Source of the DNA: MWBF01 sp964614645
GTDB taxonomy: Bacteria; Chloroflexota; Anaerolineae; CG2-30-64-16
Reading direction: 5' to 3'
Assembly (NCBI GenBank): GCA_964614645.1
Contig: CAZTMA010000050.1
Span: forward strand, 1 to 33,397
Length of the DNA stretch: 33,397 nucleotides
Position numbers and translations under genes: made by a program. Under the pieces are notes generated by a model. It had not been told where the DNA came from and searched no databases. It saw nothing but the letters and a program-made list of their open reading frames with translations. Below are positions 6,772 to 13,148 of this stretch, in pieces (the first letter of the stretch is position 1; each line of letters begins with the position of its first letter).

Positions 6772-8723
6772 CCATACTCCTGTTCTTCGGCTCTGTGACG
6801 CCCGCGGCTGCACCCGAGCGCAGTGTTGCCGTCGGTCCGGCCGTACTGGCGCCCCTGACCGGACAAGCCGTGAACCAGCCCGCGAGCGACAAGCCGGAGC
6901 AGACCGGGTACATCAAGGGCTTTTACGTCTCTTACGCTGCGCTGGGCAGCGCGGATTTCATCGCCCACACGCAGGACCTGCTGGAGAACACGGAGCTGAA
7001 CGCAGTCGTCATGGACTTCAAGAGCGACCGCGGGCTGCTCACCTTCCCGACGCAGGTTCCGCTGGCACAGGAGATCGGAGCGGGCCAGGCGCCGGTCATC
7101 GAAGACCCGGCCGCCTTCCTCCAGTGGTTCAAGGATCGCGGCGTGCAGACGGTTGCGCGCATCGTCATCTTCAAGGATACGATGCTGGCGAGCGCCTATC
7201 CCTCACTGGCAATCATCGATGCCGCCACCGGCGACCTGTGGCGTGACCAGGAGAAGCAGGCCTGGGTCGACCCCAACCGGCAGGAGGTCTGGAACTACAA
7301 TATCGCGCTGGCAATCGAGGCGGCCACCCTGGGCTTCGACGAAGTGCAGTTCGATTACGTGCGCTTCCCGACCGACGGCAATCTGCACACCGCGCTTTAC
7401 GCGCTGCCCAACACCTACGAGAACCGCACCACGGCTATTGCCGGGCTGCTCAGCAGCGCGCAGGCCGCGCTTGCGCCGTATGGGGTCACCTTCGGCGTGG
7501 ATATCTTTGGCTATGCGCCCTGGGTAAACGACGACGTGGGCATCGGGCAGGAGATCGAGGCGCTCGCGCCCTACGTAGATTATCTGGCGCCCATGGTCTA
7601 TCCCTCGACGTTTGCGAATGGGCTGCCCGGCCAGAATCCCAAGTATGCCAACGCGATTGCTTACCCTTACGAGATCGTCCACCTGAGCACGATCCGTGCG
7701 GTGGAACGGGCCCGCGCGGTGAACCCGGCCGTCGAGATACGTCCCTGGCTCCAGGACTTCGGCGACTACGCGTTCGACTGGCGCGACTACACCCCCGGCG
7801 AGATCCGCGCACAGATGGACGGCGCACGCGAGGCCGGGGCACGCGGCTGGTACCTGTGGGACCCGGCGGTACGCTACAGCCGTGCCGCTCTCGTCAACAC
7901 CGAGCCCAGCTTCCCGCCTAACATCGCGGGGCAGGTGCTGGTCCTCGCGTTCCGCGATTTCGCCCTGCCCGGCGAAGCGGCCGCCCCCGGCGCACTTACG
8001 CCCGAGCTGCTGCGCGCAGACCTGGAGGCGCTGCTGGCAGCCGGCTTCTTCCCGGTGAACCTGAGTGACCTCACGCCCGGCAAGCTGTCCGCCGTGCCCG
8101 CAGGGAAGCGCGCGGTCGTCCTGACCTTCGACGACTCGCCCGCCAGCCAGTTCCGCCTGCTGGAAGGCGGCCAGGTGGACCCACAGAGCGCCGTCGGCGT
8201 GCTGCTGGCGTTCAACGCCGAGCATCCTGCAGACTGGCCGCGGCGCGCGACCTTCTTTGTCCGTCAGGAGGCCGGCCGCCCCGGTGACGGTCTGTTCGGC
8301 ACGAACGATGTGGCTGCGGTCAAGCTGCAGTTGTTGCGCGGCTGGGGCATGGAGGTGGGCGTGCAGCCGCTGACCGACCGTCCGCTGGGCGAGCTGACGC
8401 CGGAGGAAGTTCAGCAGGCGCTCGGCCAACCGGCGGCCCAGGTCGCGGAGTGGATCGGCGACGACTATGCCGTGACGTCGCTGGCGCTGCTGAACGGCGA
8501 TTTTCCGCGCGACCCGGCGCTGCTGCGCGCAGGCGCGTACGGAGAGCAATCCTACAGCTATGCAGCCGCAGTCGGCACGAACCAGGGCCTCGCCACCTCC
8601 CCTCTGGCCGAAACCTTCGACCCGTATCACATTCCGCGCGTGCGGGCCTCGGGTGAGGACCTGGCGGCGTGGCTCGAGCAGATGGAAGCCCGCGGGAACT
8701 TCTACGTGTCGGGCGGCGAGTGA
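6772..8723 (+). CDS. Secreted DUF4015 glycosidase-like protein with degenerate polysaccharide-deacetylase domain (5' end in gap)
   Basis: The frame is open back into the gap and reads ILLFFGSVTPAAAPE, which looks like the end of a signal peptide, so the true start lies in the N run and not at GTG 6795. Numbering from 6795: residues ~35-375 match DUF4015, a TIM-barrel domain related to glycoside hydrolases, with FDEVQFDYVRFP at 181-192 (Asp182, Glu183, Asp187 as candidate acids) and the segment YLAPMVYPSTF. Residues ~375-642 resemble a NodB-type deacetylase. The first metal motif TFDDSP is kept (Asp446, Asp447), but the usual G-x-H-T-x-x-H is GVQPLTD, so both zinc histidines are replaced (Gln524, Asp528). 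The second domain is probably inactive or a binding module. Likely acts on extracellular polysaccharide. Confidence 0.8.
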
Positions 8724-8770
8724 ACAAAAGGGACCGGACCACCTCATGAGGCGGTCCGGTCCCTTTTGTT
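8723..8770. terminator. Bidirectional rho-independent terminator
   Basis: Perfect 18-bp arms 8723-8740 and 8753-8770 flank an inner palindrome CCTCATGAGG. On the plus strand the stem ends in CCCTTTTGTT and serves the preceding gene, starting just after its TGA. On the minus strand the complementary T-rich arm end closes the candidate RNA transcribed from about 9146. Confidence 0.85.
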
Positions 8771-9146
8771 ATTCCGGCCGATCTCGGCAACCGAAGGTTG
8801 CACAACCGGGTCCCAGATGCCGGTTAAATGCAGAGGCCCCAAGCAACCGTCTGGCTTTCCCGTTCTCTTGCTCGCTCTTTATTCTCGTTGAGGTCTTGTT
8901 CTGAGCTTCGCCTTATCCAGACGTTACCCCTACTACAGACCTGCGAGAATGCCAGTTTCCTGGTAAGCTTCGAGCTTAGAATTGCCGTTCGATTTCTCGG
9001 GGCTCTCTGGCCACTTGTTCCGTAACCGATTTCTCAACTGTACCTCTGTGTCCCTGCCAGTCTCGCTTTGGAACCAATCCCTCCACGTCTTTGCGGTCGA
9101 TTCATGAGTTTACGTTGTTATTTTCGATGTTCTTCTCAAGTGGCGT
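8723..9146 (-). ncRNA. Candidate structured noncoding RNA with pseudoknot (~420 nt)
   Basis: No plausible protein is encoded here, yet the stretch has a consensus minus-strand promoter at 9151-9179 and a terminator at 8723-8770. Paired segments in RNA order: 9144-9137 with 9017-9010 (GCCACTTG/CAAGTGGC, 8 bp, beginning at the predicted transcription start); 9009-8999 with 8840-8831 (10 bp, one bulge); hairpin 8978-8964; hairpin 8963-8952 with a GAAA loop; 8950-8944 with 8887-8881 (7 bp) continued by 8942-8937 with 8896-8891 (6 bp); 8923-8917 with 8854-8848 (CGTCTGG/CCAGACG), which crosses the previous helix and so makes a pseudoknot; hairpins 8825-8804 and 8801-8787; then the terminator. I see no RNase P, tmRNA, SRP or intron core motifs, and the 5' and 3' ends do not pair with each other. 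The family is unrecognised. Confidence 0.6.
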
Positions 9147-9150
9147 TTTT

Positions 9151-9179
9151 ACTATACCAGAGTTACGCCAGTCTGTCAA
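9151..9179 (-). promoter_or_regulatory. Strong consensus promoter for the candidate RNA
   Basis: On the minus strand: TTGACA (9179-9174), a 17-base spacer, TATAGT (9156-9151) with TGG just upstream as an extended -10. This is the best sigma-70-type match in the window. Transcription would begin near 9144-9146, exactly where the first long helix of the RNA starts. Confidence 0.75.
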
Positions 9180-9201
9180 TAGATTTTCGCTAATATTAAG
9201 G

Positions 9202-9230
9202 TTGACAAATCCTGGGCGGTCGTTTGTAAC
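9202..9230 (+). promoter_or_regulatory. Possible divergent promoter
   Basis: TTGACA at 9202-9207, a 17-base spacer and TGTAAC at 9225-9230 (four of six to consensus). It would direct transcription rightward through the structured stretch at 9320-9575. The -10 is weak, so this is tentative. Confidence 0.35.
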
Positions 9231-9291
9231 ACATAAACATATTCCTCAGAAGAAGATAAGAAGTTAATTGTCGTAGTAGGGACTGGGGATA

Positions 9292-9614
9292 TGTGGATAA
9301 AGCTCACAGTGAATGCCATACTGGCCGGCGCGCCCCCGACTAGTGGGTTTCGATGCGGCAAGAGGCACTACCGGTCGCGCGGCCAAGTGCGGTTCGCCTG
9401 TGCGTAACCCCCTGGTTGCCGCCTGCATCAAACTTCGAGGCAACCAGGAGGCCACATGCCCTATCTCGCGTGTGAAATCCGGCACGCACCTGCATGTGGT
9501 GTTCGGTGAGTTTCGGCGCCATCCCGGCACTGCCTGCGACCGTCCGTCCTCTGTGGACGGATGTGGGGGAAATGTAATGTTGTCCACAAGGTTATTCGCT
9601 TAGGCTGTGGATGT
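9292..9614 (+). other. Gene-free stretch with inverted repeats and DnaA-box-like sites
   Basis: No convincing protein gene lies between 9147 and 9653. The left part (about 9105-9290) is AT-rich. A perfect DnaA box, TGTGGATAA, is at 9292-9300, with weaker relatives at 9580-9588 (TTGTCCACA) and 9606-9614. Between them are several inverted repeats: 9337-9345 with 9366-9377, 9411-9420 with 9439-9448 (10 bp), 9452-9459 with 9492-9499 (8 bp, enclosing 9468-9472 with 9483-9487), and 9540-9545 with 9555-9560. It could be a second structured RNA, a regulatory region or an origin-like element. The sequence alone does not decide. Confidence 0.4.
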
Positions 9615-9619
9615 CGGTT

Positions 9620-9647
9620 TTGAGACCTGTTGGGATTGTGGTAAACT
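9620..9647 (+). promoter_or_regulatory. Promoter of the first EEP gene, possibly leaderless
   Basis: TTGAGA at 9620-9625, a 16-base spacer, TAAACT at 9642-9647 preceded by TGG. The layout and the block TTTTGAGACC repeat those of the recD2 promoter. The first candidate start codon follows six bases later, so the message may have no leader. Confidence 0.5.
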
Positions 9648-9653
9648 AAGCCA

Positions 9654-10553
9654 GTGTGCAGCGTCGAAGCCATCACGGGTTCGATGCTGTTATTCATGTT
9701 AGGAACCTTGTACGGAGATCACTTATTGCGGTTAGCTAAACTCCCCGATAGTAGCCGGGAATCTGCCCCGGTGCGCCTGATGACTTATAACATCCACCGG
9801 TGGGCCGGACGAGATCAGCGTCTTGATCTGGACCGGCTGGCAAGTGTCATTCGTGACGCCGGCGCGGATGTCGTCGGTCTGAACGAGGTCCTCCACCCTG
9901 TCACCATGAACGGGCGGACGTACGCGCCGCTGGCCGAACTGGCTGAGAAGCTGAACATGCGATATGCCTTTGGGCCAAGCGGTTGGCTGGACTACGGCCC
10001 GGGCTGGCAGGGACCGGTCGGTAATGCGCTTTTGAGCCGTTTCCCGCTGCGCGATGTGACCAATACACTGCTGCCCCGCCTGCCGAGCAGCAAACAGCGC
10101 TCGCTCCTGGGCGCCACGCTGGCCGGCGGCTCAGCCCGTGAGCTCACTGCCTTCGTCACCCATCTGGATCATGCCTTCGAGGGTACGCGCTTGCTGCAGA
10201 TCCAGGGCGTGTTGAAACGCATGGCGCAGCATGGCCCTCATTTCCTCGTCGGTGATTTCAACACGCCGGGATTCTTGGGCCGCAACACGCGCTTATTGCT
10301 GCCCCCGGTGCTGCGGATGCTGGCTGCCGCCGGCTATCAGGACGCGTTCCATGCGGTCGGCAACGGAGCGGGCCGCACCTTCCCGTCGCATTCCCCGTTG
10401 GTGCGCATTGACTTCCTGTTCCTCCCGCTGCGCTGGGCCCACGGTCTGCGCTCGGCGCAAGCGGTGAGCGGCGACGTGACGCACCAGGCCTCCGACCACC
10501 GCCCGCTGATCGTGGAGTGGGGCTGGCCGCAGGGCGAAGCCCTGCCCGCATAG
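9654..10553 (+). CDS. Endonuclease/exonuclease/phosphatase family protein, copy 1
   Basis: A 299-residue metal-dependent phosphoesterase of the EEP fold. The motifs are complete: MTYNIHRW (first Asn), GLNEVLHP (metal Glu), FVTHLDH, VGDFNTP (Asp/Asn pair) and SDHRPLIVEW (catalytic Asp-His). The fold serves in DNA repair enzymes, sphingomyelinases and phosphoinositide phosphatases, so the substrate is open. The start is uncertain: GTG 9654 lies right at the predicted transcription start, whereas ATG 9684 is also possible. Residues 1-40 precede the catalytic domain and include a short hydrophobic patch (MLLFMLGTLYG), a possible membrane anchor. A second family member follows at 10654, suggesting tandem duplication. 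Confidence 0.8.
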   Translation: MCSVEAITGSMLLFMLGTLYGDHLLRLAKLPDSSRESAPVRLMTYNIHRWAGRDQRLDLDRLASVIRDAGADVVGLNEVLHPVTMNGRTYAPLAELAEKLNMRYAFGPSGWLDYGPGWQGPVGNALLSRFPLRDVTNTLLPRLPSSKQRSLLGATLAGGSARELTAFVTHLDHAFEGTRLLQIQGVLKRMAQHGPHFLVGDFNTPGFLGRNTRLLLPPVLRMLAAAGYQDAFHAVGNGAGRTFPSHSPLVRIDFLFLPLRWAHGLRSAQAVSGDVTHQASDHRPLIVEWGWPQGEALPA

Positions 10554-10653
10554 GCAGCCCGGACGCACCAAAGCATTCTTCGACTTCGTGCGACCCCGAC
10601 TGCGGGGCGCCATCCCGCTAAGGATGCTCCGAGATGCGCAGGGGAGTGACGTC

Positions 10654-11499
10654 ATGAAGGTCCTCACTTACAACGTCCACGGCTGGCGGACCGCCGAAGG
10701 CGCGCCGAATGTCGCGCTGGTGGCGGAGGTCATCGCAGCGAGCCGCGCGGATGTCGTGGGGCTGAATGAGGTCTTCCATCCCCAGCCTGTCGGCCAGCCT
10801 GCCGGCGCACCGGCGCTTCTTGACCTGGCCGACCGGCTGGGCATGCATTGGGCCTTTGGCCCCACGCAGCCGGCACAGGGACGACCTGACAACCCTCCCG
10901 ACCACCCACCTTACGGCAATGCACTGCTCTCGCGCTGGCCGGTGCTCGCCTTTGCCGCCCATCACCTTGCCCCCATGACATCCTACGGCAAGCGCGGGCT
11001 GCTGGAGGTGCGTATTCTCATCCCCTCCGGGCGGCCGTTGACGGTCTACGTTACTCACCTGGACCACCGCGTCGAGGCGCTCCGTCTGGTGCAATGGGCG
11101 GCCGCGCTGACCTGGCTGCTGCGTGACCGGGCCAGACCACACCTGTTGCTGGGCGACTTCAATGCGCTGGCTGCGGTGGATTACCCTTCCGCTGTTGCAC
11201 GCGAGCAACTGGCCGCCTATCAGCAGGCGCAGAACTGGCCCGTCCCGGCCTTTGACCTGATCGAACAGGTGCAGCGGGCAGGGTATACGGATGCCTATGG
11301 GCGCTACCGGCAGACAGCCGGCGCGGCGGATGGGGCCACCTTCCCGGCCGCAGAACCTGAGCGCCGCATCGACTACATCTTCGCCTCGGCTGCCGCCGCA
11401 GAACATCTGCTGGCATGCCATCCCTTCGACCATCCGACCGCCCGCATCGCCTCAGATCATCTGCCTGTGCTGGCTGAGTTTGACTTGCCCAATGGCTGA
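10654..11499 (+). CDS. Endonuclease/exonuclease/phosphatase family protein, copy 2
   Basis: A 281-residue EEP-fold protein, paralogous to the preceding gene. The start at 10654 is chosen because GGGGAG lies at 10641-10646 and the catalytic domain begins at once (MKVLTYNVHGW). Motifs: GLNEVFHP with the metal Glu, YVTHLDHR, LLGDFNAL, RRIDYIFAS and the final SDHLPVLAEF. Compared with copy 1 it lacks the hydrophobic N-terminus, so it is probably cytoplasmic, and it has an extra helical segment around 175-200. It overlaps the methyltransferase start by eight bases, so the two are likely co-translated. The substrate is unknown; both nucleic acid and phospholipid headgroups are precedented in the family. 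Confidence 0.83.
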   Translation: MKVLTYNVHGWRTAEGAPNVALVAEVIAASRADVVGLNEVFHPQPVGQPAGAPALLDLADRLGMHWAFGPTQPAQGRPDNPPDHPPYGNALLSRWPVLAFAAHHLAPMTSYGKRGLLEVRILIPSGRPLTVYVTHLDHRVEALRLVQWAAALTWLLRDRARPHLLLGDFNALAAVDYPSAVAREQLAAYQQAQNWPVPAFDLIEQVQRAGYTDAYGRYRQTAGAADGATFPAAEPERRIDYIFASAAAAEHLLACHPFDHPTARIASDHLPVLAEFDLPNG

Positions 11500-12112
11500 A
11501 ATCGCTCCTGCCGGCCCGCCCCATGGTTCGCCGGCCTGGTGGGATGCGCGCTACGACAGCGGTGAGACACCGTGGGACACAGGCATCGTGCCGCCGGAGG
11601 TCGTGGCGCTGGTCGAGTCGGGCCTGCTCACGCCCGGTTGGGCGCTGGACCTGGGCTGCGGCAGCGGCGTCAGCAGCCGGTACCTCGCGCGGCACGGCTT
11701 CCGGGTCGCCGGCGTGGACATCGCCCAGCCTGCGCTGGCCCGCGCGGCCGCACAGGCGCGTGCGGAGGCTTTGCCTGCCTGGTTCCTGCGCGGGGATGTA
11801 GCCGGCCTGCGTTTCCTGCACCTGACCGCGACCCTCGCGCTCGACGTGGGGTGCTTTCACAGCCTGCCTGCCGAACGCCGGCCGGACTATGCAGCTTCCC
11901 TGGCGCATCACCTGGCGCCGGGCGGCTACTACCTGCTCTATGCCTTCTCCCGTGACGCGGGCGGCGAGGGTGGGGCCAGCGGCGTCGGGCCGGCAGACCT
12001 CGTCCTGTTTGCCCCTGCATTCTCCCTCTGCTTCGTACAGCACGGCATGGACCGCGAGCGCGCCTCCGCGTGGTATCTGTGGCAGCGATCCGGTGAGCAG
12101 GTGAACAGGTGA
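11492..12112 (+). CDS. Class I SAM-dependent methyltransferase
   Basis: A 206-residue Rossmann-fold methyltransferase. The SAM-binding motif I is ALDLGCGSGVSSRYLA at about 51-66, the acidic end of strand 2 is VAGVDIA, and LALDVGCFHSLP takes the place of motif IV. The N-terminal WWDARYDSGETPWDTGIVPPEV is typical of the TPMT/TehB-like group, which methylates small thiols, tellurite or similar compounds. The start ATG 11492 lies inside the preceding EEP gene (eight-base overlap). The last residues (GEQVNR) and the stop are encoded by the first units of an 8-base tandem repeat, so the present C-terminus probably arose by repeat expansion or capture. The substrate is not predictable from sequence. 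Confidence 0.8.
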   Translation: MAEIAPAGPPHGSPAWWDARYDSGETPWDTGIVPPEVVALVESGLLTPGWALDLGCGSGVSSRYLARHGFRVAGVDIAQPALARAAAQARAEALPAWFLRGDVAGLRFLHLTATLALDVGCFHSLPAERRPDYAASLAHHLAPGGYYLLYAFSRDAGGEGGASGVGPADLVLFAPAFSLCFVQHGMDRERASAWYLWQRSGEQVNR

Positions 12113-12174
12113 ACAGGAGAACAGGAGAGCAGGTGAACGGGTGAACGGGTGAACGGGTGAACGGGTGAACAGGA
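12090..12174 (+). repeat. 8-base tandem repeat GTGAACRG
   Basis: About ten consecutive units of GTGAACAG, GTGAACGG and close variants (GAGAACAG, GAGAGCAG). It starts inside the 3' end of the methyltransferase gene and supplies its stop codon. The same GGTGAACAGGAG word forms half of the 16-base repeat at the right end of the window. Confidence 0.85.
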
Positions 12175-12180
12175 TGAGGA

Positions 12181-12322
12181 GCTTGCCTCCGCACTGAGGG
12201 ATTTCCATCCGTACTGAGGAGCTTCCATCCGTACTGAGGGATTTCCATCCGTACTGAGGAGTTTGCATCCGTACTGAGGAGTTTGCATCCGTACTGAGGA
12301 GTTTGCATCCTCAGATGCAAAC
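12181..12322 (+). repeat. 20-base tandem repeat capped by hairpin (GCATCCTCAGATGC family, copy 2)
   Basis: Six units of 20 bases (consensus RTTTSCATCCGTACTGAGGR), directly abutting, then a seventh that changes after GCATCC into a perfect hairpin: GTTTGCATC 12301-12309, loop CTCA, GATGCAAAC 12314-12322. Unique spacers are absent, so it is not a CRISPR array. Together with the 8-base repeat it fills most of the space before the molybdopterin oxidoreductase promoter. Confidence 0.85.
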
Positions 12323-12399
12323 CCTGCTGTCATCCCCCGGTCGTGCGTCCTCCGTCCTCAACGGTTGCCCGGCTTACTTACCGGCAACACGGCCCTTGT

Positions 12400-12405
12400 T
12401 AGAAT
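12400..12405 (+). promoter_or_regulatory. Extended -10 upstream of the molybdopterin oxidoreductase
   Basis: TAGAAT at 12400-12405 preceded by TGT. No good -35 is seen, as is typical when an extended -10 is used. The leader would be about 70 bases. Confidence 0.4.
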
Positions 12406-12479
12406 GGCGTGTACATAAAGCAACCGACTTCTGCTATGCATCTCACCTATCTGACCAGGTGCAGCCACGGAGGCAAGTT

Positions 12480-13112
12480 ATGCGTTTTGAAAATCCGCTG
12501 AAGCGCGTCGAGCGGCTTAAGCGGGTCACTAACGTCCCTGAATCCAGCGAGGACGACCGCGTGCCGCCGGGCCAGTTCGTCACGGAGAAGTTCCCGGTCC
12601 TGCACTACGGCTCGGTGCCCATTTACACCAACCTGGACAAGTGGGACTTTCGGATTTTCGGCCTGGTGGAACAGCCTCTCCGGTTGACCTGGCAGCAATT
12701 GATGCAACTGCCCCACGCGACGCAGACCGTGGACATTCACTGTGTCACACGCTGGAGCAAGCTCGATACGGCATGGACGGGCATTCCCTGGCGCGAACTT
12801 GCGAAGATAATCAAGGTCAAGCCGGAAGCGACCCATGTCATGGCGCACTGCGAGCACGGGTTCACCGCGAACGTCGGCCTCGAAGTGTTGGACGACGATG
12901 ACACCATGCTGGCATTCGAGTACGACGGCAAGCCGCTCGAGCCTGACCACGGCTATCCGCTGCGCCTGCTCGTACCCAAGAAGTACTTCTGGAAGAGCGC
13001 CAAGTGGCTGCGCGGCATCGAGTTCCTGGCCGAAGACCACCCCGGCTTCTGGGAACGCAACGGCTACCACATGGAAGGCGACCCCTGGCGGGAGGAGCGG
13101 TTCGGGTGGTAG
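12480..13112 (+). CDS. Sulfite oxidase-like molybdopterin-dependent oxidoreductase
   Basis: A 210-residue protein consisting of the molybdenum-cofactor domain of the sulfite oxidase/YedY (MsrP) group, without heme or dimerisation domains. The start at 12480 has GGAGG at 12469-12473. The segment VDIHCVTRWSKLDTAWTGIPW includes the single cysteine expected to bind molybdenum. PLEPDHGYPLRLLVPKKYFWKSAKW is the conserved C-terminal cofactor-contacting part, ending in the typical ERNGYHMEGDPW. No Tat signal (twin Arg) is present, so it would be cytoplasmic, unlike periplasmic YedY. These short versions are frequent in Chloroflexota and Actinobacteria with unknown substrates. A reduction or oxidation of a sulfur compound is the usual guess. 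Confidence 0.85.
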   Translation: MRFENPLKRVERLKRVTNVPESSEDDRVPPGQFVTEKFPVLHYGSVPIYTNLDKWDFRIFGLVEQPLRLTWQQLMQLPHATQTVDIHCVTRWSKLDTAWTGIPWRELAKIIKVKPEATHVMAHCEHGFTANVGLEVLDDDDTMLAFEYDGKPLEPDHGYPLRLLVPKKYFWKSAKWLRGIEFLAEDHPGFWERNGYHMEGDPWREERFGW

Positions 13113-13148
13113 GACGGCAGTAAGCCCAGGCATCAGACGGGACCCAAT

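Noticed and set aside
6795..6797. GTG 6795 as the real start of the DUF4015 protein
   Set aside because: The frame continues upstream into the gap with a hydrophobic stretch typical of a signal peptide end, and no ribosome site precedes the GTG.
5805..6968. Minus-strand frame spanning the assembly gap
   Set aside because: It is opposite a clear MFS transporter, includes undetermined residues and has no recognisable domain.
8723..9146. RNase P RNA, tmRNA, SRP RNA or group I/II intron
   Set aside because: None of the conserved cores (such as GAAAGTCC of RNase P, a tag frame with 3' tRNA-like end, the SRP domain IV loop, or intron domain V) is visible, and the 5' end pairs internally instead of with the 3' end.
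9264..9603. Short open frames on both strands
   Set aside because: No ribosome sites or family similarity, odd composition, and the DNA is dominated by inverted repeats.
10618..10640. Fourth copy of the GCATC hairpin repeat (GGATGCTCCGAGATGC)
   Set aside because: The words are similar but the stem does not pair and the core is not matched.
11159..12268. Long minus-strand frames across the EEP/methyltransferase genes and repeats
   Set aside because: Shadows of plus-strand genes; the repeat-derived part reads as low-complexity peptide.
12181..12322. CRISPR array
   Set aside because: The 20-base units abut directly with no unique spacers between them, and there are no cas genes in the window.
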